Shown: positions 1 to 9,374 of the stretch, in pieces
How the letters are laid out: every line of letters starts with the position of its first letter
Position numbering within the stretch: the first letter of the stretch is position 1
Origin: Candidatus Liberibacter europaeus
GTDB lineage: Bacteria; Pseudomonadota; Alphaproteobacteria; Rhizobiales; Rhizobiaceae
Assembly (NCBI GenBank): GCA_003045065.1
Contig: PSQJ01000004.1
Coordinates: 62,001 to 126,000 of the forward strand
Reading direction: 5' to 3'
Length of the DNA stretch: 64,000 nt
Made by a program: the position numbers and the translations under genes
Notes under the pieces: model-generated
The model's input: only the letters and a program-made list of their open reading frames with translations
What the model was told of the DNA's origin: nothing
The model's database searches: none

Positions 1-2
1 TA

Positions 3-143
3 ATCAATGAAGAACATTGGAAAAAAAGGCTAACATGGGCTCGTCGTGATGGTGTTTGGCCAACAGATTGGGGACCACCTCCGGGACAAAAAGGATGTTT
101 AGTTCCAATCACATTACTCAAAGATAACAACAAAATATTTTAA
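3..143 (+). CDS. 3' end of a phage-like gene (partial, runs off the left edge)
   Basis: An open frame enters from the left edge and stops with TAA at 141-143, giving 46 C-terminal residues. The visible part is rich in Trp, Arg and Pro (a WARRDG stretch, then WPTDWGPPPGQ). I do not recognise the family with certainty. The following gene resembles small proteins found in rhizobial prophages, so this is probably the tail of a phage-derived protein. No function is assigned. Confidence 0.45.
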   Translation: MNEEHWKKRLTWARRDGVWPTDWGPPPGQKGCLVPITLLKDNNKIF

Positions 144-304
144 CAAAAAGCAATGGCGCCATTTTCAATTTAATAAAATTTTTAATAAGATGTTCTCTAT
201 GTATTTAAATAATAATTGCAAATAAATATATCTCTCTAAAAACAGGAATATTAATAAATTTCACAAAAAATATTTTACAAATCATTTAAATAGGATATTG
301 CCTC

Positions 305-901
305 ATGACCAGTAAAGGCGAAAAACGTCGCAAAAAAAAGTCTATAGGTCGTCCCTGCAAAAAAGAAGTTGCACGTACCGATAGCGGGAGGATTTCTCGC
401 TCAAAAAAAACTACTCTATCCCCTGAAGTTGTTGCAAAAGAAGCAAGAATGCGACTCTTTGGATTAAGCGCTTTGCAAGCAGCCCAAGCAGAAGGAGGGA
501 GCCGTATAGGACGCCTAAGACTTACAGGAAAAATATCTTCTGAACAATATCAAGCATTTGTGTGTTTCACCAACCAATATAGGCAATATATGAAAACACT
601 TCAAGTTGCAGATAGTCTAGAACGCTCTGGAGAATATAGTAGAAAATATACATATAGCGAAGAAGCAGATATAAAACGTCGTTTAGCAATTAAAAAAAAT
701 TGGATGTATTTGAAAAAACACATAGATGAAGCACAGGCAAAATCATCTTGTAACTTATGGAAATCCCTTGATTATTTTCTCACAAGAGACGACGGGATAA
801 TGTATAGCGCACCTTTAAATTTGACTGCTGATCTATGTCGTGCAACTGATGTTCTAATATCTTATTATGGAATAATTCCTACTAAGCAAGAATTAAAATG
901 A
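305..901 (+). CDS. Basic phage-associated hypothetical protein
   Basis: A 198-residue protein with a very basic N-terminus (MTSKGEKRRKKKS, then GRPCKK) and a conserved-looking core (ARMRLFGLSALQAAQAEGG, then IGRLRLTGKISSEQY). From memory, this pattern of a GRP-basic lead, then 'ARMR..GLS..qA' and 'IGRL...G.IS..QY', occurs in small proteins of rhizobial prophage and accessory regions whose biochemical role is unknown. The basic start suggests nucleic-acid binding, which is inference. It has no signal peptide or membrane segment. It lies 161 bp after the partial gene on the same strand and may be co-transcribed with it. Confidence 0.5.
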   Translation: MTSKGEKRRKKKSIGRPCKKEVARTDSGRISRSKKTTLSPEVVAKEARMRLFGLSALQAAQAEGGSRIGRLRLTGKISSEQYQAFVCFTNQYRQYMKTLQVADSLERSGEYSRKYTYSEEADIKRRLAIKKNWMYLKKHIDEAQAKSSCNLWKSLDYFLTRDDGIMYSAPLNLTADLCRATDVLISYYGIIPTKQELK

Positions 902-1431
902 TTGAAAGACACCAAAGAAAAACTTTACTTTAATATGTTGTTCAATCAATAAAACTTATTTAACCATCACGATATAAAAAACGTATACCAAAAAGTTAAA
1001 TCTTGATACCCAATATAGCAAAAGCACAACCAATAATAAAAGTATGCACAACCTTATTGCTATTTACATTAAATTATTGATATAGGAATTACTCAAGTCT
1101 TAAATTATTAAAAGCCAATTTATAATTATCTAAGTTGTTTATATATCTAAATAAAAAACACACATTAATACTACTAAATAAATCAATAGATAACTTATTG
1201 ACTGAATAAAATGAATAGCAATATCTCATAACTAGAAAGGAAACAAATACAAATTTCTCTTATTTATTGAAAAAAAACTACCAATACATTCTACAAAAAA
1301 CATCTATAATGTGCTGTATATTGAAACTTTCAAGCTTAGTCTACAATAAATATTATTTATATGGTATGGCAAATATTTTTATATATTGAATATTAGTAAT
1401 ATCATGCCAAACTATTTTGTGCATTATCATC
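902..1431. other. AT-rich intergenic stretch, no gene seen
   Basis: About 530 bases of very AT-rich sequence with stops in all frames. I see no protein-like fragment, tRNA or convincing hairpin. Its right end leads into the promoter-like sequence before the beta-barrel gene. Confidence 0.6.
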
Positions 1432-1460
1432 TTGACAATGCCCCTATTGCAATGAAGAAT
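1432..1460 (+). promoter_or_regulatory. Possible sigma-70 type promoter for the beta-barrel gene
   Basis: A perfect TTGACA lies at 1432-1437. After a 17-base spacer, AAGAAT at 1455-1460 matches the -10 consensus at 4 of 6 positions. It lies about 85 bases before the preferred start at 1544. The -10 box is weak, so this is only a candidate. Confidence 0.35.
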
Positions 1461-1543
1461 AGTGCTTATTTAATTGATAGCGACAATTTGTTATGCATGA
1501 TCGCTTTCTTTATTTTATTAGTGTGTTTTGGAGTAATTTAATT

Positions 1544-2344
1544 ATGGGTTATAATAATAAGTATGGAATTAGTTTTTTAGCTGCCGCTTTAGGAATTTTG
1601 CCAAGTCAGTCATTGGCAGGTGATATATATGTTCCAAAAAAATCTGCTGTTCTAACTAACCATGTGGTTCAAAATGATGAACGTGGAATATGGACAGGTT
1701 ATACTGCTGGTATAGATGGAACATTTAGCATGGTAAATTATAAAGCCAATGACGAAATTACATATAAAAACACTTCTACAGATAATGTAAACCGTTATAA
1801 TGCGGGTGTTAATATTGGATATAATTACCAATTAGATGATTACGTATTTGGTGCTGTTGCTCACGTAATGTCTGGAATTTATGAACAAAATGAAATTAAT
1901 ACGAAAGAAGTGAAAGGTGATAATGCATTATTACCAATCAATTTCAAATCCCGCACTTTATATGGAGATGTTGTGGTTCGTGCTGGTTATTCATACGACT
2001 CATTCTTATTTTATGGAATGGGCGGAGTAGCAGGAACCTACATGCTTAATCCTATCTCTAGTAAAACAGTAGAATCTACTACTAAGGAGGATAAGGCTGC
2101 TAAACTTAGTGGTAAAGGATGGGGTTTTGTAACAGGTGTTGGTGTAGATTATATGCTAGACAATGGCATTTCTATAGGTGCTGCATATCGTTATGCTCCT
2201 AGTAATAGCATCTCTATTGAAAATAATTTAGAAATAGCTCAAATAGATCTATCTTCAACTGATGAAGCTAAGAGTTTTACTCAAGCATTTAATGGAAAAA
2301 GCAATGCACATATTATTACCTTAAGTGCTAGTTTACGCTTTTAG
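1544..2344 (+). CDS. Outer-membrane beta-barrel protein (Omp25/opacity-type)
   Basis: The preferred start is ATG 1544, because GGAG at 1530-1533 lies 10 bases upstream; an ATG at 1493 in the same frame would add 17 residues. A signal peptide ends near QSLAGD. The mature part alternates short amphipathic strands typical of an 8-stranded opacity-family barrel: GIWTGYTAGIDGTFS, NAGVNIGYNYQL, a GDVVVRAGYSY strand, GFVTGVGVDYML and GAAYRY. It ends in SLRF with a C-terminal Phe, the usual signal for outer-membrane insertion. The length, about 266 residues, fits the rhizobial Omp25/Omp31 group. It is probably a surface structural protein; no enzymatic role is implied. It stands alone, with a likely terminator at 2417. 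Confidence 0.8.
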   Translation: MGYNNKYGISFLAAALGILPSQSLAGDIYVPKKSAVLTNHVVQNDERGIWTGYTAGIDGTFSMVNYKANDEITYKNTSTDNVNRYNAGVNIGYNYQLDDYVFGAVAHVMSGIYEQNEINTKEVKGDNALLPINFKSRTLYGDVVVRAGYSYDSFLFYGMGGVAGTYMLNPISSKTVESTTKEDKAAKLSGKGWGFVTGVGVDYMLDNGISIGAAYRYAPSNSISIENNLEIAQIDLSSTDEAKSFTQAFNGKSNAHIITLSASLRF

Positions 2345-2416
2345 TAGTCTGTTATGCCTTGTAATTAGTGGTATTCTAACTAACGCCTATGGATAGTAAC
2401 TTTTATATTAGTACAT

Positions 2417-2438
2417 AATAGCAAAAATTGCTATTTTT
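2417..2438 (+). terminator. Weak intrinsic terminator after the beta-barrel gene
   Basis: AATAGCA (2417-2423) pairs with TGCTATT (2429-2435) around a 5-base loop, and the T run continues to 2438. The stem is short and AT-rich, so termination may be inefficient. It lies about 70 bases after the beta-barrel stop. Confidence 0.45.
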
Positions 2439-2632
2439 GTACCTGAGGTTTGTATCTTATGGATAATATTAGTAGATGATGAACTTAATTTGATAATTTT
2501 GCCCCTGTACAATCCTGATGGTCTATATGGGGGCACTCCTCTTTGCTTATTAACAAAATACTTTTGTCTTACTTTAAAAAAATAATAACTAGTGTTGTTA
2601 GTTATAAAGAAAAGCGAATATCATTAGTGCTT

Positions 2633-2866
2633 TGCATAGTTGGCATTAAAGCACGCACAGAAAATATCACAATTTCTTTAAATCGATCATTAATGCTTGT
2701 CACTGCCCTGACATCTAAAATAGGTTATGATAAAGCATCCATGATAGCCAAGAAAGCTCATCTTAACGGAACGACACTAAAAGAAGAAGCTGTAGCTAGT
2801 GGATTGATCTCTTCTGATGAATATGACATAATTGTTAGACCTGAGAAGATGATCTATCCTCATTAA
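2633..2866 (+). pseudogene. C-terminal fragment of fumarase C (fumC)
   Basis: The frame ending at 2866 contains the unmistakable C-terminus of class II fumarase: NRSLMLVTALTSKIGYDKA, then IAKKAHLNGTTLKEEA, then IVRPEKM. Similarity starts abruptly at the Cys codon at 2633. The sequence before it, although open from 2543, is unrelated to fumarase. All catalytic-loop and N-terminal parts are missing, so this cannot be an enzyme. A second fumC fragment at 5069-5312 ends at the same codon where this one begins; see findings. Confidence 0.88.
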
Positions 2867-3234
2867 AAATCATATCTAAAACATAGTACAATAAATCTAT
2901 AATATCCATTTTAAATGATTTTGCGCCTTGTTCATTATTATATGATCAATGATCTTTTTCAAAAAAGTCGTTTATCAATCTCAAAAATCAATAAAAATTA
3001 GACATCTTTATTTTGGCATCTGACATACATTTTAATAAATAAACGTATTATTTCTTAATTTATTATTATTATTTACATACGTTATAAAATATATAAAGAA
3101 TTAGTGTTGATACTATATTAATTTTAATGCTACGTTATAGATTGAATTTTTAAATAAAAAATTAACGATATCTACGACATTCAATATAGTTTATGTCGTG
3201 CTAAAAAAATTATAACAAGAAAGTGTTATCAAAA
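2867..3234. other. AT-rich intergenic region upstream of the repeat lipoprotein
   Basis: About 370 bases of AT-rich DNA without coding potential. It must contain the promoter of the repeat lipoprotein, but no clear -35/-10 pair stands out. Confidence 0.5.
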
Positions 3235-4944
3235 ATGTTTAATAAGACAAAAATAAAATTATTTTTCGCACTCCTCGCAACTTCTGTATTGAGCGGTTGC
3301 ATTATTGATACGGATGATCCCCTAGCGAATGAACATATAAATGTTGATAATAATCCTAATAATGGCAATAATTCCCCAGCCGAAGCAGCGGATGTTTCCC
3401 TAACGACTGAACATATAAATGTCGAAAATAATCCTAATAATGGCAATAATTCCCCAGCCGAAGCAGCGGATGTTTCCCTAGCGAATGAACATATAAATGT
3501 CGAAAATAATCCTAATAATGGAAATAATTACCCAGCCGCAGCAGCGGATGATCCCCTAGCGAATGAACATATAAATGTCGAAAATAATCCTAATAATGGA
3601 AATAATTCCCCAGCCGCAGCAGCGGATGATCCCCTAGCGAATGAACATATAAATGTCGAAAATAATCCTAATAATGGAAATAATTCCCCAGCCGCAGCAG
3701 CGGATGTTTCCCTAACGACTGAACATATAAATGTCGAAAATAATCCTAACAATGGAAATAATTCCCCAGCCGAAGCAGCGGATGTTTCCCTAACGAATGA
3801 ACATATAAATGTCGAAAATAATCCTAACAATGGAAATAATTCCCCAGCCGCAGCAGCGGATGTTTCCCTAACGACTGAACATATAAATGTCGAAAATAAT
3901 CCTAATAATGGAAATAATTCCCCAGCCGCAGCAGCGGATGTTTCCCTAACGAATGAACATATAAATGTCGAAAATAATCCTAACAATGGAAATAATTCCC
4001 CAGCCGAAGCATCGGATGTTTCCCTAACGAATGAACATATAAATGTCGAAAATAATCCTAACAATGGAAATAATTCCCCAGCCGCAGCAGCGGATGTTTC
4101 CCTAACGAATGAACATATAAATGTCGAAAATAATCCTAATAATGGCAATAATTCCCCAGCCGCAGCAGCGGATGTTTCCCTAACGAATGAACATATAAAT
4201 TTCGAAAATAATCCTAATAATGGAAATAATTCCCCAGCCGCAGCAGCGGATGATCCCCTAGCGAATGAACATATAAATGTCGAAAATAATCCTAATAATG
4301 GAAATAATTCCCCAGCCGAAGCAGCGGATGTTTCCCTAACGACTGAACATATAAATGTCGAAAATAATCCTAATAATGGAAATAATTACCCAGCCGCAGC
4401 AGCGGATGTTTCCCTAACGACTGAACATATAAATGTCGAAAATAATCCTAATAATGGCAATAATTCCCCAGCCGCAGCAGCGGATGGTTCCCTAACGAAT
4501 GAACATATAAATGTCGAAAATAATCCTAATAATGGAAATAATTCCCCAGCCACAGCAGCGGATGATCCCCTAGCGAATGAACATATAAATGTCGAAAAAA
4601 GAGTCTTATCGAAATACGATCTTGATGCCGAAGAAATAAATACACGAAATATTTTGGATAATTATAACAATCTTATCTATGAAATAAAAGAAAGAAATAT
4701 ACCGAAAAATCGCAAAGATACTATTAAATATATAAAAGAAAAGAATAAAAAGATAAATACTCTAATCAGTTTTTGTGAGCAAAACCAGAATTTATATAGG
4801 AGAATAATTGAAAATCCTGATGAACAAAACACAACGAGAGATCATGCTAAATATAAATATGATTTAGCAAGCGAACATAAAAAAATTTTTACAGTAGTAC
4901 AAGATCGTTTAATCAATAAATATCCTTATGCTCTTTTCCCATAA
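3235..4944 (+). CDS. Surface lipoprotein with 16 tandem 26-residue repeats
   Basis: The preferred start is ATG 3235; a GTG at 3223 would add 4 residues but overlaps the AGAAAG ribosome-binding sequence. The first 22 residues form a lipoprotein signal peptide with lipobox VLSGC, so Cys22 would be lipidated. After a short DTDDPLA linker come 16 complete repeats of 26 residues plus one partial (consensus NEHINVENNPNNGNN followed by SPAAAADVSLT), rich in Asn, Pro and Ala and likely extended. The last 115 residues or so are a different, Lys/Glu/Asn-rich and probably helical domain. There is no recognised catalytic motif, so I infer a display stalk or adhesin-like role. It lies between two fumC ruins. 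Repeat number is expected to vary between strains. Confidence 0.85.
   Translation: MFNKTKIKLFFALLATSVLSGCIIDTDDPLANEHINVDNNPNNGNNSPAEAADVSLTTEHINVENNPNNGNNSPAEAADVSLANEHINVENNPNNGNNYPAAAADDPLANEHINVENNPNNGNNSPAAAADDPLANEHINVENNPNNGNNSPAAAADVSLTTEHINVENNPNNGNNSPAEAADVSLTNEHINVENNPNNGNNSPAAAADVSLTTEHINVENNPNNGNNSPAAAADVSLTNEHINVENNPNNGNNSPAEASDVSLTNEHINVENNPNNGNNSPAAAADVSLTNEHINVENNPNNGNNSPAAAADVSLTNEHINFENNPNNGNNSPAAAADDPLANEHINVENNPNNGNNSPAEAADVSLTTEHINVENNPNNGNNYPAAAADVSLTTEHINVENNPNNGNNSPAAAADGSLTNEHINVENNPNNGNNSPATAADDPLANEHINVEKRVLSKYDLDAEEINTRNILDNYNNLIYEIKERNIPKNRKDTIKYIKEKNKKINTLISFCEQNQNLYRRIIENPDEQNTTRDHAKYKYDLASEHKKIFTVVQDRLINKYPYALFP
3328..4598 (+). repeat. Minisatellite: 16 full 78-bp units plus a partial unit
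   Basis: The unit begins at the Asn or Thr codon before GAACATATAAAT. Unit 1 starts at 3328 and the partial 17th at 4576: exactly 16 x 78 bases without an indel. Units differ by a few substitutions at fixed places: N/T at residue 1, S/Y at residue 16, a three-residue Ala/Glu/Thr slot at 18-20, and the tail (VSLT, VSLA, GSLT or DPLA). The variants are shuffled rather than graded along the array, which suggests recombination or gene conversion among units. Confidence 0.95.
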
Positions 4945-5068
4945 AAAGCATAAGAATAAACAAATATTCAGAATTATCTAATCTATTTATAATTGTAGTA
5001 AATCGCTTAAAGATTATCTACCTTTATCATCTGCAGTGAATTACTCAGGTTAAATTATAAAATTTACC

Positions 5069-5312
5069 AAATGAATCAGGGAGGAAGGATCATCCATTCA
5101 AGGATAGAAAAAGTTAATCCAAGACCAAGTGTGAGGCAATTAATCGGTTTGTTGCACATGTTTTTGAAAGAATCCCCACGCAGGCATCACTTTTTCCAAC
5201 AGTCAAGGGCATTTTGAACTCAATGTTTACAAGCCGATTATTGCTTGTAACATTCTTCAACCAGGACAACTTTTAAGCGATTCTTTTGATTCATTTGCCA
5301 ATAATTGCATAG
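5069..5312 (+). pseudogene. Internal fragment of fumarase C (fumC), frameshifted
   Basis: Reading across several frameshifts recovers the class II fumarase core. A G-S-S-I piece (normally GSSIMPGK) and a K-V-N-P piece occur in different frames near 5085-5130, then CEAINRFVAHVFERI, then SQGHFELNVYKPIIACNIL in the frame from 5201, ending at FANNC (Cys codon 5306-5308). The signature loop is broken, so no enzyme is made. It ends exactly where the fragment at 2633-2866 starts. Confidence 0.82.
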
Positions 5313-5507
5313 ATAATTCTCATACTTAAAAAAATAACTTAGAATATTTCTTCTACTAATTACAATACAAGCTTAAAATATTTGTTCAATTTATTCTCAT
5401 TTATATATTGCAGCACTTTTATAGCACAAAAAAACAATCTTCAATATGGATGCTCATTAAATCCTTACTATAAAAATTGCCTTTCATAAAGAAAATCGAC
5501 ATAAAAA
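5313..5507. other. AT-rich spacer between the fumC fragment and rnhB
   Basis: AT-rich sequence between the plus-strand fumC ruin and the 3' end of rnhB on the minus strand. No gene and no clear terminator are visible. Confidence 0.5.
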
Positions 5508-6143
5508 TCATATAGAGAGGTCTTTTAAAGGACGAAATGTCATTCTATGAATTCTACTAGGTCCATTTTCTTTGATAGCTTGCAAATGCTTTGCAGTCGG
5601 ATATCCAACATGAGAATCAAAACCATAATACGGATATTGTTTATGGGCATTTCTCATAATGCGATCTCGCGTTACTTTTGCAATAATAGATGCAGCTGCA
5701 ATGGATAAAGAAACCGAATCTCCTTTAACGATAGCAAAAGATTGACACGAAAGGTTTTTAGGAATACTTCGACCATCAATAAGAACAGATTTAGGAGATA
5801 TAGTAAGCTTCTTTATAGCATTATACATCATATCAAGCGTCGCTTTATGAATATTATTATTATCAATATACTGATGATCTGCAGAAGCAATGGAAACGAT
5901 TGCACTATTAATTATTTCTTCATATATCTTTTCTCTTTTTTTTGGGGTTAATTTTTTCGAATCATCTATCCCCAAAGGAATTATATCAGGATTAAGAATG
6001 ACGGCCGCAACAACAACAGGTCCTGCAAGAGCACCACGCCCAACCTCATCCAATCCTGCGACCGGTGACAAACCCTTTTTCTCCATGTTTATCTCAAATT
6101 CAAAACTAGGCAAACCATTTCTGGGAATACTCTCAATATCCAT
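5508..6143 (-). CDS. rnhB: Ribonuclease HII
   Basis: A 211-residue protein of the usual RNase HII size. It removes RNA from RNA-DNA hybrids and single misincorporated ribonucleotides from DNA, using two metal ions in the cytoplasm. The family signature GLDEVGRGALAGPVV is at residues 30-44 and supplies the first Asp/Glu pair (D32, E33). Further conserved blocks are DDSKKLTPKKRE, VLIDGRSIP and SIAAASIIAKVTRDR. It ends in the HRMTF block typical of the C-terminus. No close operon partner: kup begins to end 367 bp upstream. Confidence 0.95.
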   Translation of the reverse strand: MDIESIPRNGLPSFEFEINMEKKGLSPVAGLDEVGRGALAGPVVVAAVILNPDIIPLGIDDSKKLTPKKREKIYEEIINSAIVSIASADHQYIDNNNIHKATLDMMYNAIKKLTISPKSVLIDGRSIPKNLSCQSFAIVKGDSVSLSIAAASIIAKVTRDRIMRNAHKQYPYYGFDSHVGYPTAKHLQAIKENGPSRIHRMTFRPLKDLSI

Positions 6144-6510
6144 AAGTTCAAGTATATCTCTCTACTAAAAAGGAGTTTTATTAAATAGTGCATTAATTCC
6201 AAAAAAATTATGATAAAAAAATAAAACGCTAAGATCTATCACTAATGTTAGCGTCAATATATTTTAAGGCAATATATATATAAGACAATAGAAATCCAGT
6301 GTGTTATTTTAGGAAATTAAGGAGTTATTGCATCCTCCCCATCTTACATAAACTGTCCTGATTTATGCCTTACTATCAAAAGTATTATTTGTGATATAAA
6401 CACAAACAAACCTAAGAAATAACCAATAATCCCTATATATCTACCTCTAAAATAAAAAAATACTTTACCTCATTTTTTAATGCAATATTGCCTCATAATA
6501 TTAGGATATA
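6144..6510. other. Intergenic region between rnhB and kup
   Basis: About 370 AT-rich bases between two minus-strand genes, presumably with the rnhB promoter. I see no gene, RNA or strong hairpin. Confidence 0.5.
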
Positions 6511-8406
6511 TTATATATTTACATGAGACACAAGTTCTACAACTCTATTTGTAGGCAAGTGAAAGTAATCAGATGGAGACTCCGCATGGGAAAAAAGTAT
6601 GATAAATAAATGGCCCTGCCAAGAAGGCATTCCAGAGCGAGAAATAGGAACCAACTTACGCCTACCCAAATAGAAAGATGTAGTCATAATATCAAATTTC
6701 AAGCCATCATTTCTAAGCTCTGCAAACGCCTGAGAAACATTTTGTTCTTCCATATACCCAAAAAACAATTGGATACGCGAAAATTGTTCAGAAATTTTTT
6801 CACGCACAAAACGCTCCTCTTGTGGAACTCTAGGTTTATTAGCAGTATTGATCGTAAGAATAACATTCTGCTCATGTAATATGTGATTGTGTTTTATATT
6901 CTGCAACAAAGCATCTGGCACAGCTTGTGAATCACTAGTAAGAAAAATTGCTGTACCTGCAACTTGCTGACTTGATTGCTCTATAGAAGCAATAAAAGAA
7001 TTCAATGGAATATCTGCATGTCGAGTGAGTGCCGATAAAAGATTTGTACCTCTTCTCCATGTCCACATTATAATAAGACACAAAATTGCAACAAATAATG
7101 GAACATATCCTCCATCAAAAAACTTAATCATGCTTGCCACTAAAAAAGTCAGTTCAATCAAAAATAAAGGAAGAATAAAACATATAGCTTTAAGCAGTTT
7201 CCATTTCCAATATACTTGGGAAAAAATAAAAAACATCATTGTAGAAATGATCATAGTGCCACTCACCGAAATTCCATATGCACTAATCAAAGCTTCAGAT
7301 CTCTTAAAACAGATTACAAATAAAATAACTCCAATAAATAAAAACAAATTAACAGTTGGCAAAAATACCTGACCCTTAAATGTTTCTGAAGTAAAAAAAA
7401 TCTTCATGCGTGGCAAAAATCCTAAATTAATGGCTTGATGAGCTAAAGAAAACGCACCTGTAATAACCGATTGACTGGCAATAACCGTCGCACAAGTTGC
7501 AGTAAATACTGCACAAGGCAAAAACCATCCCGAAAACATTAGATAAAAAGGATCTTGTATATAATTTGGATTTGAAAGTATTAAAGCTCCTTGTCCCAAA
7601 TAATTGATCGTCAACGCAGGAAAAATCATCATCATCCAAGCATATTGGATTGGTCGTCGACCAAAATGTCCAAGATCTGCATAAAGAGCTTCAGATCCTG
7701 TAATAGTTAAAAAAACTGAACCTAATATAAATAACGAAACCTCTCCTTCTCTTATAATAGTATTAAGGGCATATAAAGGATTAAACGCAGCAAGAATACC
7801 CCAGTCATCAACAATATGGATTAAGCCAGATATTGTGATCATTAAAAGCCAAATACACATAATAGGAGAAAAAAACCAAGCTATGCTCCCTGTTCCATGC
7901 GATTGCATTAAAAACAACACAACTAATATTGCTAAGGCAATTGGAATAATATAGTTATTCAATCCTGGAGCTATATATCTTATTCCTTCTACCGCAGAAA
8001 GAACAGAAAGTGCAGGTGTTATTACTGTATCTCCGATAAATAAAGAAGCACCAGCTAATCCTAGTAAAATTAATATAGAAGACTTCTTTGGCATTTTCTT
8101 TAATAATAAAGCGAGAAGAGATAATATCCCTCCTTCACCGTCATTATCAGCTCTTAGCAATAACAGTACATATTTTATTGTTACAACTATTGTAAGAACC
8201 CAAATCATAAGGGAAACCAAACCTATAATTTCCATTCTTCCAACAGGATAGTTTTGACCCATCACCTTTAATGATTCTTTAAAAGCATATAAAACACTAG
8301 TTCCAATATCCCCATAAACAACGCCTATGGATTCAAACATAATATAGAAAAAATGCAGATTACTATTTGCAAGATCTTTTCTACGAGTATTCATGACAAC
8401 AAACAT
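6511..8406 (-). CDS. kup: Kup-type potassium uptake transporter
   Basis: 631 residues, the full KUP/TrkD size. It imports K+ across the inner membrane, probably as H+ symport. The family signature VVYGDIGTSVLYAF lies near residue 33. About 12 hydrophobic segments follow, including GLAGASLFIGDTVITPALSV and GSVFLTITGSEALYADLGHFG. The C-terminal cytoplasmic domain carries IFLTSD and the SFYLGRRKLVP block. An in-frame ATG at residue 5 is an alternative start. No linked regulator is visible. Confidence 0.95.
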   Translation of the reverse strand: MFVVMNTRRKDLANSNLHFFYIMFESIGVVYGDIGTSVLYAFKESLKVMGQNYPVGRMEIIGLVSLMIWVLTIVVTIKYVLLLLRADNDGEGGILSLLALLLKKMPKKSSILILLGLAGASLFIGDTVITPALSVLSAVEGIRYIAPGLNNYIIPIALAILVVLFLMQSHGTGSIAWFFSPIMCIWLLMITISGLIHIVDDWGILAAFNPLYALNTIIREGEVSLFILGSVFLTITGSEALYADLGHFGRRPIQYAWMMMIFPALTINYLGQGALILSNPNYIQDPFYLMFSGWFLPCAVFTATCATVIASQSVITGAFSLAHQAINLGFLPRMKIFFTSETFKGQVFLPTVNLFLFIGVILFVICFKRSEALISAYGISVSGTMIISTMMFFIFSQVYWKWKLLKAICFILPLFLIELTFLVASMIKFFDGGYVPLFVAILCLIIMWTWRRGTNLLSALTRHADIPLNSFIASIEQSSQQVAGTAIFLTSDSQAVPDALLQNIKHNHILHEQNVILTINTANKPRVPQEERFVREKISEQFSRIQLFFGYMEEQNVSQAFAELRNDGLKFDIMTTSFYLGRRKLVPISRSGMPSWQGHLFIILFSHAESPSDYFHLPTNRVVELVSHVNI

Positions 8407-8769
8407 CCGTTCTTATACATCATTATTATTTTAATGAGCTAAACTACATGTTCACTAAAAAATGATTCAGTTTTATAGAAATAAAACATTAAATATTCAA
8501 AAATATATGCACTTATGAAAATAGATTGTCTCCTATTTTCACTTAATGCGAACATATCATATAAAAATTATTAAAAATCAATCAATATAAACACAATATG
8601 AATTGGCAAACTATAAAAAATCAGCAATATTTGCTATATGTAATAGACGTTTACTGCGGATAATATAATATAACCTATAATCGAATTTATACCGTTAAAT
8701 AAACAGCTTAAATGCCCCCCTGATCCTAGATTTCACACTAATTTAAGCGGGTTGATTCTACTTTATTTT
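8407..8769. other. AT-rich intergenic region upstream of kup
   Basis: About 360 AT-rich bases without a recognisable gene. It holds the kup promoter region at its left end and borders prophage remnant A on the right. Confidence 0.5.
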
Positions 8770-9250
8770 ATTTTGGCTATCCTTCACCTTTTCCACAACA
8801 ATTCTGCCTCAAATGCTCGTCTTGCAACTAATCCCTTTAATCTTTTCCCACCAGCAAATACCAACTTTTTACATTCTTGAGAAGCATTCATCTAATATTC
8901 GTTATCAACACATTTACGTAATGTACTAAACTTATATCTGCCAATACCAAGATTAAAAACAAAATCTCCAATGGCTGATATACGATTTTCGCTTGTATTC
9001 TAAAAAATTGGGGAAACCTTAAAAAGTTGGCTTAAACAATTCGAAGAATCTTGGTTGAAAAAAACTCTTCCATGGGAAAAACCTCTTCCACATGGTCTTG
9101 CGTTCAGTAATCCGCATGCCTTAGATAATGTCTTTACCTGTATGTGTCCATAGCTGACCTATAGTCCTAACACCCGCAGAACATCTATAGGCTTTTAAGC
9201 TTAAACCATCAAAACTCTTAATCAAATTAATTAGTAATGACGGGAATGTA
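8770..9250 (-). pseudogene. Phage lysozyme (GH24 endolysin) ruin, copy A
   Basis: On the minus strand, pieces in different frames recover a phage-type lysozyme. Near 9180-9230 is LIKSFDGLSLKAYRCSAGV, the GH24 N-terminus in which the catalytic Glu of 'FEGL' reads Asp. A C-terminal block at about 8797-8892 corresponds to the AGGKRLNGLVARREVEAEL region. Many frameshifts and stops exclude function. DNA at 8797-8892 is clearly related to 27877-27977 in remnant B. A fixed lysis gene, now decayed. Confidence 0.75.
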
Positions 9251-9374
9251 ATCATAATTACATCTATTTTAATTAATTAATAACTAAATACCATTATACA
9301 TTGAATTAGATAGGCGAAATATGTCTTTAATACAATTAATAGTTGTTTATTAATAATAAGAGAGGTAATATTTC

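Noticed and set aside
3210..4148. Long minus-strand open frames rich in LFSTFICSFVRETS-type repeats
   Set aside because: They are the antisense reading of the 78-bp repeats of the lipoprotein gene; a 78-bp unit without stops keeps such frames open automatically.
3328..4598. Regular repeat array considered as CRISPR
   Set aside because: Units are contiguous without spacers, are in frame with a lipoprotein and have a 78-bp period; no cas genes are present.
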